Shown: positions 6,766 through 16,499 of the stretch, piece after piece
Numbering within the stretch: the stretch's first letter is position 1
How the letters are laid out: every line of letters begins with the position of its first letter
NCBI GenBank assembly: GCA_946482365.1
Contig: CAMLQY010000026.1
Location: 1-24,100 of the forward strand
Direction: 5' to 3'
Source: an uncultured Actinomycetes bacterium
GTDB lineage: Bacteria; Actinomycetota; Thermoleophilia; Solirubrobacterales; 70-9
DNA length: 24,100 nt
Notes under the pieces: model-generated
The model's input: only the letters and a program-made list of their open reading frames with translations
What the model was told of the DNA's origin: nothing
Database searches by the model: none
Translations under genes and position numbers: made by a program

Positions 6766-7679
6766 GCCGTGACCCCCAGCTTCTCCTTGACCGCGTCGGG
6801 GATCTCGTCGATCCGCTCGACCACGCGGATGCCCGCGGCTTCCAGCCGGGCGATCTTCTCCGTCGCGGTGTCCTCGACCCCCTCGACGATCGTGCCGGCG
6901 TGGCCGAAGCTCATCCCCTTCATCTCCTCGTCGTCCATGAACTTGCCGGCCATGAAGGCGACGATCGGCAGGCGCGAGTCGTTCTCCTTGACCCATTCGG
7001 AGAGCTGCGCCTCCATGCGGCCGCCGGGCTCGGTGTAGATCACGATCGCCTGGGTCTGCTCGTCGGCCTCGAAGTAGGGCATCAGCTCGGCGTAGGTGGA
7101 GCCGATGATCGCGTCGCCGCCGATCGAGACCGCGGTGGAGACCCCGAGGCCGGCCTGGGTCAGCGAGGAGGAGATCTCGGTGGTCATCCCCCCGGAGCGG
7201 CTCATCACCCCGATTGGGCCGGGTGCGTAGGCCTTGGCCGCGTCCTTTGCCGGGCCGCCGATGCCGCCCATCTTGCAGACCTCGGGGACGATCAGGCCGA
7301 GGCAGTTGGGGCCGATGATGCGGGCGCCGCGCAGGTTGGCCAGCTCGACCATCTGGGCGACGTCGCGGCGCGGGATGCGCTCGGTGACGATCACGATCAG
7401 CTCGATCCCGTTCTCGATCGCCTCCAGCACCGCGTCCTTGGTGAAGGCGGGGGGGACGGTGACCACAGAGCCGTCGATCGCACCGCCGTGGTGCTCGACC
7501 GCCTGGGCGACGGTGTCGAAGACCGGCACGCCGTGGACCTCGCGGCCCTTGCGGCCCGGGGTGACCCCGCCGACGATCTTCGAGCCGTAGTCGAGGCACT
7601 CCCTGGTCAGGTTGACCGCCTCGCGCCCGGTGATGCCCTGGACGATGAAGGTGGTCTCCTTGCTCAGCAGGATGCTCAC
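6762..7679 (-). CDS. sucD: Succinyl-CoA synthetase alpha-like subunit (ADP/GDP-forming acyl-CoA ligase)
   Basis: This 305-aa protein has a CoA-binding Rossmann domain (VQGITGRE at 13-20, GGVTPGRKG at 37-45) and a ligase-CoA domain. The phosphorylated histidine is expected at His260 (SFGHAGTIVEG), and IGPNCLG is at 122-128. With the beta subunit it would form an acyl-CoA thioester from a carboxylate and NTP, or run in reverse. GTG at 7677-7679 is chosen because it overlaps the sucC-like stop (GTGA) and gives the family N-terminus MSILLSKETTFIVQG. The sequence departs from classical SucD (PGRKG for PGKGG; AVNLTRECLDYG for the usual His/Ser-rich helix). Malate-CoA ligase or another acid-CoA ligase is therefore possible. 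Confidence 0.88.
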   Translation of the reverse strand: MSILLSKETTFIVQGITGREAVNLTRECLDYGSKIVGGVTPGRKGREVHGVPVFDTVAQAVEHHGGAIDGSVVTVPPAFTKDAVLEAIENGIELIVIVTERIPRRDVAQMVELANLRGARIIGPNCLGLIVPEVCKMGGIGGPAKDAAKAYAPGPIGVMSRSGGMTTEISSSLTQAGLGVSTAVSIGGDAIIGSTYAELMPYFEADEQTQAIVIYTEPGGRMEAQLSEWVKENDSRLPIVAFMAGKFMDDEEMKGMSFGHAGTIVEGVEDTATEKIARLEAAGIRVVERIDEIPDAVKEKLGVTA

Positions 7680-8893
7680 GCCGGGGCTCCCTGGATCTTG
7701 GCGACGGCGCGTCCCGCCGCCTCCCACATCGAGACCGAGCGGTCGCAGTACTCGACCCCGTATCGCTCGAGGATCTTGAAGCCCTCGTCCTCCCAGGCGC
7801 CGGGGATGCGGAAGATCGCGATCGTCTCGCCGGGGTCCTTGCCGAGCTCGAGGCAGGCCTTGATCACGCCGCGGGCGACGATGTCGACGCGGGTGTTGGA
7901 AACGATCGACATCATTACCGCGATCTTCTCGACGCCGTCCTTTTCCAGCACCTCCTTGGCCAGGCCGCAGGCCTTGGCGACGGAGGGGTTGCCGCCGATC
8001 TCGGAGTAGTTGGCGGGCTTGCCGCCCTGGCTGCGGACCGCGTCGGTCAGCGTCAGCGAGCCGCCGCCGGCGCCGATCACGAGGCCGAGGTTGCCCTCGA
8101 AGCCGTGGTCCTTGCCCTGGATCACGCCGCGGTGGTCGGCGGCGTCGATCGCGGCGACGTTGCGCTCGAAGTCCGAGGGCTCGTACGTCTCGCGGGTGTC
8201 CTCCTCGGCGATCTCGAGCCGCTTGCGCAGCAGGCCCTTCTGCCGCCCGACCGCCTCGTTCTCCATCTCCATGTGGGCGTCGAGGGCGACGAAGCTGCCG
8301 TCGGCGAGCTCGGCCAGGGGGTTGATCTCGGCCAGGGTCATGTCGTTGTCGCGGAAGAGGCGGGCGAGGCGGGCGAGGATCGGCGTCGCCCGGTTCAGCT
8401 GCGAGCCGGTGACCCCGGTCGCCGCGACGACCTGCTTGGCCTCGAAGTCGGCGATCGGCAGCAGGTTGGAGACGTGGCCGCGGCCGACGTGGTCGGGGTG
8501 CTGCTCAGCCACCTCCTCGATGTCGATGCCGCCCATGTCGCTGAACAGCATCAGCGGCTTCTTCGCGGTGCCGTCCCAAACGACGCCGGCGTAGTACTCC
8601 TGCTTGACCTCCGCCTTGGGGTCGACGAGGACGCCGCGCGGCATGTGCCCGTTGATCTCCAGCTTCAGGATCGCCTCCGCGTGCTCCGCGGCCTCCTCGG
8701 GCGTGTCGGCGAACTTGACCCCGCCGGCCTTCATCCGCCCGCCGCTCAGCACCTGCGACTTGATCACGACCGGCCCGCCGATCTCCTCGGCGGCGGCACG
8801 GGCCTCGTCCGCGGTCGTGCAGAAGCCGTACTTGGTGACGGGAATCCCCGCCAGCTCGACGATCTGCCTTGCCTCGTACTCGAAGAACCTCAT
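7676..8893 (-). CDS. sucC: Succinyl-CoA synthetase beta-like subunit (ATP-grasp acyl-CoA ligase)
   Basis: This 405-aa partner of the alpha subunit has an N-terminal ATP-grasp domain (about 1-220: VVIKSQVLSGGRMKAGG at 42-58, AEINPLAELADGSFVALDAH at 188-207) and a C-terminal ligase-CoA domain (about 255-400). The N-terminus MRFFEYEARQIVELAGIPV matches the SucC start. The C-terminal domain is divergent: GAGGGSLTL (274-282) replaces the usual NGAGLAM, and IVSNTRVDIVARG (330-342) replaces IFGGIMRCD. Succinate specificity is therefore uncertain; malate-CoA ligase (MtkA-like) or a related ligase is a realistic alternative. Its ATG shares one base with the upstream aminotransferase stop (TGATG), and its own stop overlaps sucD (GTGA). 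Confidence 0.88.
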   Translation of the reverse strand: MRFFEYEARQIVELAGIPVTKYGFCTTADEARAAAEEIGGPVVIKSQVLSGGRMKAGGVKFADTPEEAAEHAEAILKLEINGHMPRGVLVDPKAEVKQEYYAGVVWDGTAKKPLMLFSDMGGIDIEEVAEQHPDHVGRGHVSNLLPIADFEAKQVVAATGVTGSQLNRATPILARLARLFRDNDMTLAEINPLAELADGSFVALDAHMEMENEAVGRQKGLLRKRLEIAEEDTRETYEPSDFERNVAAIDAADHRGVIQGKDHGFEGNLGLVIGAGGGSLTLTDAVRSQGGKPANYSEIGGNPSVAKACGLAKEVLEKDGVEKIAVMMSIVSNTRVDIVARGVIKACLELGKDPGETIAIFRIPGAWEDEGFKILERYGVEYCDRSVSMWEAAGRAVAKIQGAPA

Positions 8894-9660
8894 CAGCGGC
8901 GCGGAACCCTATCCAAACCGTCCTGGATCCACGCCCTACGCAGATCGCCGGCCACGCGGGCGGTCACTTCCCCGTCGCTCTTCAGCTCGCTTCCGTCGAG
9001 GCTCCGGACCCGCTCTACGCCTCGCAGCGAGCCCGTCAGGAACATCTCGTCGGCCGCGGCTAAATCCTCCCGGCGAAGCTCCGCTTCACGGGTCTCGAAG
9101 CCGGCCTCGGCGGCGATTTCCAGCACGCAGGCCCGGGCGATGCCGGGCAGGATGCGGCCGTCGGCGGGGGGCGTCAGCAGGGCGCCGTCGACGACCGCGA
9201 AGACGTTGGCGCGCGAGGCCTCGAGCAGGGTGCCGTCCCGGTCGAGGATCACCGGCACCGCATCTGGCCCAAGGCGCCCCTGCCTCTCGTCGAGGAAGGC
9301 CCGGTCCGCCCACTTGTGGCTGCCCAGCCCGCCCGGAAGCACGAGGCTGTGTGCGTCGATCGCGTGGGGCTCGGCAGGGAGGATCCGTTCCTGCTCGACC
9401 CCGGACGTCTCGATCGTGACCTCGACCCCGCCGTCCGCGGCCGGCACGACGGTGATCCGGATCCCTCCCCGGGCGAGGTCCCGGGCCCGTTCGCCGACAG
9501 CGCGGGCGAGACCCGGGGGCGGCGGCCGGTCGGGGAACAGGGCCGCGAGGCTGGCCTCGAGCCTGGCGAGGTGAGCGTCCAGCCGAACCGGCCGGCCCTC
9601 GAGGACGAGCAGGGTCTCGAAGACCCCCCGCTGACGATCGGGCCGGGGCTGCGCTGCCAC
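8893..9660 (-). CDS. Class IV PLP aminotransferase, PabC-like (4-amino-4-deoxychorismate lyase)
   Basis: This is a fold-type IV PLP enzyme of 255 aa if it starts at GTG 9658-9660. Signatures are RGVFETLLV near the N-terminus, the PLP lysine Lys116 in SHKWADR, then DGTLLEASRANVF, LLTPP and RILPGIAR. Class IV includes PabC, branched-chain aminotransferases and D-amino-acid aminotransferases. PabC is favoured because a PabA-PabB fusion starts only 48 bp away in the divergent direction; PabC would convert aminodeoxychorismate to p-aminobenzoate plus pyruvate. The start is uncertain: the open frame continues to 9735, but that would overlap pabAB. It is first in a tightly overlapping operon with the two CoA ligase subunits and ferredoxin. 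Confidence 0.82.
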   Translation of the reverse strand: MAAQPRPDRQRGVFETLLVLEGRPVRLDAHLARLEASLAALFPDRPPPPGLARAVGERARDLARGGIRITVVPAADGGVEVTIETSGVEQERILPAEPHAIDAHSLVLPGGLGSHKWADRAFLDERQGRLGPDAVPVILDRDGTLLEASRANVFAVVDGALLTPPADGRILPGIARACVLEIAAEAGFETREAELRREDLAAADEMFLTGSLRGVERVRSLDGSELKSDGEVTARVAGDLRRAWIQDGLDRVPRR

Positions 9661-9708
9661 GGCGGCATTGTGGCAACCTCGCGGGCCCGTCCGCTCGCCA
9701 GGCCGCGT

Positions 9709-11862
9709 GTGAAGACCCTGCTGATCGACAACCACGACTCCTTCACCTACAACCTCTTCCAGCTGCTGGCTGAGGTCAACGGCGAGGAGCCGCTCGTGGT
9801 CCGCAACGACGAGGCCACCTGGGCCGAGCTGAAGGGACTTGCCTTCGACAACGTCGTGATCTCACCGGGGCCCGGCCGTCCCGAGCGCGAGGCCGACTTC
9901 GGCGTCTGCGCCGAGGCGATCCGCGAGTGCGAGCTGCCGCTGCTCGGCGTCTGCCTCGGCCACCAGGGCCTGGCGACCGCTTACGGCGGCACGGTTCGCC
10001 ATGCGCCCGAGCCTATGCACGGTCGGCTCAGCACCGTCGTCCACGACGGCTCTCCGCTCTTCGCCGGGATCCCCCGCGAGTTCGAGGCGGTCCGCTACCA
10101 CTCGCTCTGCGTCCCCGAGCCGCTTCCTGCGGCGTTGAAGCCGATCGCCTGGACCGGCGACGGCGTCGTGATGGCGCTCGAGCACCGTTCGCGGCCGCAG
10201 TGGGGGGTGCAGTTCCACCCTGAGGCGGCCTGCACGGAGTACGGCAGGCGGTTAATCGAGAACTTTCGTGATTTGAGCGTGCGATCTGTTTCGGGTGTGG
10301 GGCGTGGGGGGCGCCGGGGGCACCCCCTCCCGAACGCGCGTCCGGAGGCCGCGCTTGAGTGTTCGGGAGGGGGTGCCCCCGGCGCCTCGCTGCCTCGGAT
10401 CGTCGTGGAGCGGATCGACGCGGAGATCGACTCCGAGCTTGCATTTGCCGAGCTGTACGGGGAGAGCGAGAACGCCTTCTGGCTGGACAGCAGCGGAGGG
10501 CGGGGGCGCTTCTCCTTCATCGGCGACGCGAGCGGGCCCCTGGGGGCGACGGTCACTTATGACGTTGAGCTGGGGGAGGTTCGGGTCGAGCGCAAGGGTT
10601 GCGGGGAGCTTTTCCGCGAATCGATCTTCGAGTTCCTGAAGCGTGAAATCAGTCGCCTGCGCCAAGCTGACGAGGAGCTTCCCTTTGACTTCGACTGCGG
10701 GTTCGTCGGTTATTTCGGATACGAGCTGAAGGCCGAGTGCGGGGGGGAGGCGGCGCATGAATCGCCCCATCCCGATGCAGCTTTCGTCTTCGCCGACAGA
10801 GTTGTTGCTTTCGACCACGAGGAGGGTTGCGCCTACCTGCTCTGCCTCGCCGAGCCGGGAGATGAGGAGCTGGCGGAGCGCTGGATCGAGGCCACGCGGG
10901 GGTCGTTGCTCTCCTTGCCGGAGGCTGAGGAACCGGATGCGGAGGCCGACTGGGAGGCGCCGGACTTCGAGCTCGCCCGCGACCGGGAGCGGTACCTCGC
11001 CGACGTCGAGGAGTGCAAGCGGCTCCTGCGCGAGGGCGAGAGCTATGAGGTCTGCCTGACCAACCAGGCCCGCGCCGAGGTCGGTGCCGACCCGCTGGCG
11101 GTCTACCGCCGCCTGCGCCGGCTCAATCCGGCGCCGCACTCGGCCTTCCTCCGCTTCGGCGAGCTTGCCGTGCTCAGCTCCTCGCCGGAGAGGTTTCTCC
11201 GCGTCGGGCGCGACCGCCGGGTGGAGGCCAGGCCGGTCAAGGGGACGATCCGGCGCGGCAGCACGCCCGATGAGGACGCTCTCCTCGCCGAGCACCTTCG
11301 CCTCGACGAGAAGAGCCGGGCCGAGAACATGATGATCGCCGACCTGCTGCGCAACGATCTCGGCCGGGTCTGCGAGGTGGGGACGGTGCAGGCCCCTGCC
11401 CTGATGGAGGTCGAGACCTACGCCACGGTCCACCAGCTGGTCTCGACGGTTCGCGGCCGGCTACGCGGTGGGCTGGGGGCGGCGGACTGCATCAGGGCGT
11501 GCTTTCCGCCGGGGTCGATGACCGGGGCGCCGAAAGAGCGAACTATGGCGATCATCGACGAGCTCGAGGGAGAGGCTCGCGGGGTGTACTCGGGGGCGAT
11601 CGGCTACCTCGGTCTCGGCGGGGGCTGCGACCTCGGCGTCGCGATCAGGACGATCGTCCTCGACGGCGATTCGGCCGGCGTCGGCGCCGGCGGCGCTGTC
11701 GTGATGCAGTCCGACCCCGAGGACGAGTACCGGGAGATGCTGCTCAAGGCCAGGGCGCCTGTGCGGGCGATCGATCCGGATCGGTTCCTAAAGTCCAGAG
11801 GCATGTCGACGGGCGGCCTGGAATACTTGCGCGCGAGATCGGGCGGGAAGTGGAACAGATGA
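9709..11862 (+). CDS. pabB: Fused aminodeoxychorismate synthase PabA-PabB
   Basis: This 717-aa cytoplasmic enzyme makes 4-amino-4-deoxychorismate from chorismate and glutamine for folate. Residues 1-187 are a class I glutamine amidotransferase (TLLIDNHDSFTYN start, Cys82 in GVCLGHQG, His170/Glu172 in QFHPEA). Residues about 230-700 are the chorismate-binding synthase domain, with RAENMMIADLLRNDLGRV and GSMTGAPKERT. Lys511 in RPVKGTIRRG marks PabB, because anthranilate synthase TrpE has Ala there. The linker (about 188-229) includes residues 201-226 encoded by a perfect inverted repeat. GTG 9709-9711 is chosen to give the canonical PabA N-terminus. The stop overlaps the next gene (ATGA). Only 48 bp separate it from the divergent pabC-like gene, and no clear promoter is visible there. 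Confidence 0.93.
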   Translation: MKTLLIDNHDSFTYNLFQLLAEVNGEEPLVVRNDEATWAELKGLAFDNVVISPGPGRPEREADFGVCAEAIRECELPLLGVCLGHQGLATAYGGTVRHAPEPMHGRLSTVVHDGSPLFAGIPREFEAVRYHSLCVPEPLPAALKPIAWTGDGVVMALEHRSRPQWGVQFHPEAACTEYGRRLIENFRDLSVRSVSGVGRGGRRGHPLPNARPEAALECSGGGAPGASLPRIVVERIDAEIDSELAFAELYGESENAFWLDSSGGRGRFSFIGDASGPLGATVTYDVELGEVRVERKGCGELFRESIFEFLKREISRLRQADEELPFDFDCGFVGYFGYELKAECGGEAAHESPHPDAAFVFADRVVAFDHEEGCAYLLCLAEPGDEELAERWIEATRGSLLSLPEAEEPDAEADWEAPDFELARDRERYLADVEECKRLLREGESYEVCLTNQARAEVGADPLAVYRRLRRLNPAPHSAFLRFGELAVLSSSPERFLRVGRDRRVEARPVKGTIRRGSTPDEDALLAEHLRLDEKSRAENMMIADLLRNDLGRVCEVGTVQAPALMEVETYATVHQLVSTVRGRLRGGLGAADCIRACFPPGSMTGAPKERTMAIIDELEGEARGVYSGAIGYLGLGGGCDLGVAIRTIVLDGDSAGVGAGGAVVMQSDPEDEYREMLLKARAPVRAIDPDRFLKSRGMSTGGLEYLRARSGGKWNR
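10310..10386. repeat. Perfect 26-bp inverted repeat within the PabA-PabB linker
   Basis: Arms 10310-10335 and 10361-10386 are exact reverse complements, with a 25-nt loop (10336-10360) that is itself partly self-complementary (GCGCG...CGCGC around TCCGGA). The whole element is translated in-frame as a Gly/Pro/Arg-rich linker. No T-run follows, and it lies inside an open gene, so a terminator role is unlikely. Confidence 0.92.
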
Positions 11863-12161
11863 GGGCCGGCAGGGTGGGTGCGCTTGTTGCGCTGGCCTCC
11901 GCTTCCCTGCTGATCGCGGTCGGATGCGGGGAAACGGTGCTTGACTCCGCCAAGCTCGAGGACACCGTCGAACAGGACCTCGAACGTTCCACGGGCCGGA
12001 AGGTGACATCGGTCGAATGCCCGTCTGACGTCGAGGTGGCCAAAGGCGCCACATTCGAGTGCACGGTGAGCTTCGCCGGCGGGAAGCGCGAAACGGCGAA
12101 CCTCAAGATCCTCAACGAGGACGCGGATGTCGCATTGACCGACCTCCAACCCCTCAGTTAG
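11859..12161 (+). CDS. Small secreted lipoprotein, DUF4333-like
   Basis: This 100-aa protein has a short basic N-terminus, a hydrophobic segment (about 6-21) and a lipobox-like AVGC with Cys23 as the probable lipidated residue. The mature part has the DUF4333 pattern SVECPSDVEVAKGATFECTV, with Cys54 and Cys68 likely to form a disulfide. It would be anchored on the outer face of the membrane; no molecular role is known to me. The ATG overlaps the pabAB stop (ATGA), so it is probably co-transcribed, although the functions look unrelated. It ends immediately before the secreted CAP-domain gene. Confidence 0.8.
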   Translation: MRAGRVGALVALASASLLIAVGCGETVLDSAKLEDTVEQDLERSTGRKVTSVECPSDVEVAKGATFECTVSFAGGKRETANLKILNEDADVALTDLQPLS

Positions 12162-12173
12162 GTGCGATCCCCC

Positions 12174-12722
12174 ATGAGAACAAAGAAGAGCCTCTTCGCC
12201 ATGCTGCTGATCGTTGCGATCGGCCTCTCCCTCCTTTCGAGTGCCGGGTATGCGGCCAAGCGCCCGCGCTGCGGCAAGATCTTCCAGTCCCCCGCTACGG
12301 CGACCGACCACCAGCTGCGCACCTCCGTTCTCTGCCTGGTCAACCGGGCTCGTGAGAGGAACGGGATCCGGCCCCTCGAGTTCAACTACGCGCTGCGGCG
12401 GTCTGCCTCGGGCCACTCGCACAACCTGGTGAGAAGCGGCAGCTTCTCCCACTACGGCCCGAGCGGCAGCACCCCGACGATCAGGGTCGCCCACGCCGGC
12501 TACCTGGCGCACACGTCGAGATATCGCGTCGCGGAGAACATCGCCGCCGGCGCGGGGCGCCGGTTCGGCTCGCCGATGGCCATCGTGGCACTCTGGATGC
12601 ACAGCCCGCCACACCGGGCCAACATCCTCGACCGCCGCCTGCGCGACTTCGGCGTCGGCGTAGCTCGCAACGGCCGCAGCGGGGCCACCTACACGCTGGT
12701 CTTCGGCTCCCGAAGCCGCTGA
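12174..12722 (+). CDS. Secreted CAP/SCP-domain protein
   Basis: This 182-aa protein has a classical signal peptide (MRTKKSLFAM, hydrophobic core 8-22, probable cleavage after GYAA at about 28). A CAP domain covers about 45-180. CAP signatures are LVNRARERNGIRPLEFN (55-71), His93 in FSHYG, Glu121 in AENIAAG, and WMHSPPHRANIL (141-152) with His147. Bacterial CAP proteins of this YkwD-like type are extracellular and mostly of unknown function. A GTG at 12162, adjoining the preceding stop, would add four residues; the ATG at 12174 gives a better basic signal-peptide start. It probably belongs to the pabAB-lipoprotein transcript. A second CAP protein lies at 17200-17808. Confidence 0.87.
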   Translation: MRTKKSLFAMLLIVAIGLSLLSSAGYAAKRPRCGKIFQSPATATDHQLRTSVLCLVNRARERNGIRPLEFNYALRRSASGHSHNLVRSGSFSHYGPSGSTPTIRVAHAGYLAHTSRYRVAENIAAGAGRRFGSPMAIVALWMHSPPHRANILDRRLRDFGVGVARNGRSGATYTLVFGSRSR

Positions 12723-12742
12723 TTCCGCAGATCTCGAGCCGA

Positions 12743-12756
12743 CAACGCGATCGTTG
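12743..12756. repeat. Short dyad upstream of the PEP carboxykinase gene
   Basis: CAACG-CGAT-CGTTG is an inverted repeat with 5-bp arms in the 146-bp gap between the CAP gene and pckG. It could be an operator; no well-formed promoter can be placed next to it. A TCTAAT at 12816-12821 is a weak -10 candidate without a visible -35. Confidence 0.25.
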
Positions 12757-12868
12757 CGCCTGGGTTGGGATACTGCTCGAAGCTTGGGGGTCGAGTGAAC
12801 ACGAGGGAAAGGGCTTCTAATGCGACTTGGTGCCCTGCCGGGGGCCACCCGACGAGCCGGCGGGACCA

Positions 12869-14695
<1,827 letters not shown>

Positions 14696-14751
14696 ATACA
14701 GCTAAGCCACCTCCATGCGGCCGCCGCGACAGGACCCGCGCGCCAGCCCCC

Positions 14752-15804
14752 CTACAGCCCGTACGCCTCGGCCAGCTCAGGGTCCTTGGCGGCCAGCATC
14801 TCGGCCAGCTCGACCATCACCTTGCACTGCTTCCAGGTGGCGTCGTCCTGCATCTTGCCGTCGATCATGTGCACGCCGCGGCCGTCGGGGATCGCCTCCA
14901 GCACCTTCTTGGCGAACTTGACCTCGTCGACCGGCGGGCTGAAGACCTTCTTGGCGATCCCGATCTGCACCGGGTGCAGCGACCAGGCGCCGACGCAGCC
15001 GAGCAGGAAGGCGGAGCGGAACTGGGTCTCGCAGCCTGCCGTGTCCTTGATGTCGCCAAAGGGGCCGTAGAAGGGGAGGATCCCGGTCGAGGCGCAGGCG
15101 TCGACCATGCGTGCGATCGAGTAGTGCCAGGGGTCCTGCTGGGCGGTGACGCGGTCGGCCTCGGGGTTCTCGGGGTCGGCCGGGTCCTCCATCGAGCGGT
15201 ACCCGGGGTGACCGCCGCCGACCCGGGTCGTCTTCATCCGCCGCGAGGCGGCGAGGTCGGCCGGGCCGAAGCTCATCCCCTGCATGCGCGGGCTGGCGGC
15301 GGCGATCTCCTCGACGTTGACGACGCCCTGCGCGGTCTCGAGGATCGCGTGGACGAGGATCGGCCGGTCGAGGCCGGCCTTGGCCTCGAGCTGGGCCAGC
15401 AGGCGGTCGACGTAGTGGATGTCCCAGGCGCCCTCGACCTTGGGCACCATCACGACCTCCAGCTTGTCGCCGATCTCGGTGACGAGGGTGGTGAGGTCGT
15501 CCAGCACCCAGGGGCTCTCCAGCGAGTTGACCCGGGTCCAGAGCGCGGTCTGGCCGAAGTCGGACTCCTTGGCGGCCTTGATCAGCCCCTGCCGCGCCGC
15601 CTCCTTGCGGTCGACCGGGATCGCGTCCTCGAGGTTGCCGAGCAGGATGTCGGTCTTGGTCGCGATGTCGGCCGCCTTGGCGACCATCTTCTCGTTCGAG
15701 AAGTCGAGGAAGTGGATCATCCGCGAGGGCTTGACCGGGATCTCGCGCAGTGGCTCGGGGGCGCCGATCGCCTGCGGCTGGAAGAAGTCTCTGGGGTTTC
15801 TCAC
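14752..15804 (-). CDS. mcl: Malyl-CoA / beta-methylmalyl-CoA lyase (Mcl)
   Basis: This 350-aa HpcH/HpaI-CitE superfamily enzyme reversibly splits (S)-malyl-CoA into acetyl-CoA and glyoxylate; close relatives also use beta-methylmalyl-CoA and citramalyl-CoA. It resembles Chloroflexus-type Mcl along its whole length from memory ([15 protein letters not shown] at 12-26, GNLEDAIP at 56-63, [11 protein letters not shown] at 190-200, [14 protein letters not shown] near the C-terminus). Mg ligands are expected at Glu156 (LETAQG) and Asp183 (GPADLA), and Arg91 is in the active site. It starts at GTG 15802-15804 behind a good GAGGAG four bases upstream. Its stop lies 56 bp from the convergent PEP carboxykinase. 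Short CitE-like lyases of about 280 aa lack these insertions. Confidence 0.93.
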   Translation of the reverse strand: MRNPRDFFQPQAIGAPEPLREIPVKPSRMIHFLDFSNEKMVAKAADIATKTDILLGNLEDAIPVDRKEAARQGLIKAAKESDFGQTALWTRVNSLESPWVLDDLTTLVTEIGDKLEVVMVPKVEGAWDIHYVDRLLAQLEAKAGLDRPILVHAILETAQGVVNVEEIAAASPRMQGMSFGPADLAASRRMKTTRVGGGHPGYRSMEDPADPENPEADRVTAQQDPWHYSIARMVDACASTGILPFYGPFGDIKDTAGCETQFRSAFLLGCVGAWSLHPVQIGIAKKVFSPPVDEVKFAKKVLEAIPDGRGVHMIDGKMQDDATWKQCKVMVELAEMLAAKDPELAEAYGL

Positions 15805-15902
15805 GCTGCTCCTCGCGTCGTTCGTTCGCTGGTCGGGGCGGAAATCTAGATGAACCGGGTGTGGGCCGCCGCTCGAGCAGAGGAGTTTGACCCCGGCTGC
15901 CG

Positions 15903-15908
15903 TACCTT
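15903..15908 (+). promoter_or_regulatory. Candidate -10 element of a leaderless transcript
   Basis: TACCTT ends 7 bases before the ATG at 15915, so transcription could begin at the start codon. There is no Shine-Dalgarno sequence. A TTGACC at 15887-15892 is too close (10-bp spacing) to serve as its -35. The geometry matches TAGGAT before the HxlR gene. Confidence 0.3.
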
Positions 15909-15914
15909 GAACCG

Positions 15915-16286
15915 ATGGCCGGAGCGGTTGCCGACTCTACCCAGGACTGGTTGCTGCCGGAGCACTCCCGGCCGCCCCTGATCGGCGAGCTGGAGCTCAA
16001 GGTCGAGGAGGCGCTGGCGACAGCGCGGGCGTCAGAGGCGGCCGTGATGACCGTCGGCGCCGCGGCGCTGGATGCGGCGGAGCAGGCAAAGCGCGCCGCC
16101 GAGCTCGCCGAGCGGGCGAGCGCCGCGATGCTCGCCGCCGACCCTCCGCCTCCGGCGGAGCTGGAGCCGGGCAGCGGGGAGGAGCGACTGCGCGCCTTTC
16201 ATGCTCGTGCCGACTTCATCGCTTCGAGGCTGCAGAGGCTTCAACGGGTGCCGCTGGCGGGGACGGCCGTGGGGCCGGCCAACTAG
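15915..16286 (+). CDS. Hypothetical Ala/Glu-rich helical protein
   Basis: This 123-aa protein matches no family that I recognise. It has no signal peptide or membrane segment. Residues about 25-75 are rich in Ala and Glu with heptad-like spacing ([18 protein letters not shown]), suggesting a coiled coil or long amphipathic helix. A Pro-rich break ([11 protein letters not shown]) follows, then a second short helix ([15 protein letters not shown]). Its stop abuts the ATG of the next small membrane protein, so the two are probably one transcription and translation unit. It is divergent from mcl, 110 bp away. Confidence 0.6.
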   Translation: MAGAVADSTQDWLLPEHSRPPLIGELELKVEEALATARASEAAVMTVGAAALDAAEQAKRAAELAERASAAMLAADPPPPAELEPGSGEERLRAFHARADFIASRLQRLQRVPLAGTAVGPAN

Positions 16287-16499
16287 ATGCGATCCGGCCG
16301 CAAGCTGGACCTCGCGATCGGGATCGTGCTGGGCGTGGCGATCGGCCTCGCCCTCGCCTACCTCGTCGTCTTCGTGATCGGCGGCGGCAGCAGCGACAGC
16401 GGCGTCTCCACCGAGACGACCGCGCCGCGCGACGGCGCGACTACGAAGCCCGCGATCCCCGGCGGAGCCGCTCCCCCACCGCCCGGGCAAAGACGATGA
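16287..16499 (+). CDS. Hypothetical single-pass membrane protein
   Basis: This 70-aa protein has a basic start (MRSGRKLD), one strong membrane helix (about 8-32) and a Ser/Thr/Pro-rich tail, probably outside the cell. There is no LPxTG-type sorting signal and no known domain. The ATG follows directly on the stop of the preceding gene, arguing for coupling. The last 59 bases overlap the convergent sortase gene, so the low-complexity C-terminal tail is the least certain part. Confidence 0.55.
   Translation: MRSGRKLDLAIGIVLGVAIGLALAYLVVFVIGGGSSDSGVSTETTAPRDGATTKPAIPGGAAPPPPGQRR

Noticed and set aside
8105..9574. Plus-strand ORF of 489 codons
   Set aside because: It is antisense to the sucC-like and PabC-like genes, both of which have clear motifs.
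10310..10386. Intrinsic terminator between pabA and pabB
   Set aside because: The hairpin is long, but there is no T-run and the frame continues through it into a complete PabB domain.
9709..11862. Anthranilate synthase TrpE-TrpG fusion
   Set aside because: Lys511 in PVKGT is the PabB residue (TrpE has Ala there), domain order is amidotransferase first, and a PabC-like gene is next door.
14696..14751. Terminator between convergent pckG and mcl
   Set aside because: No stem longer than a few bases and no T-run could be found; the GCGGCCGC is just a short GC palindrome.
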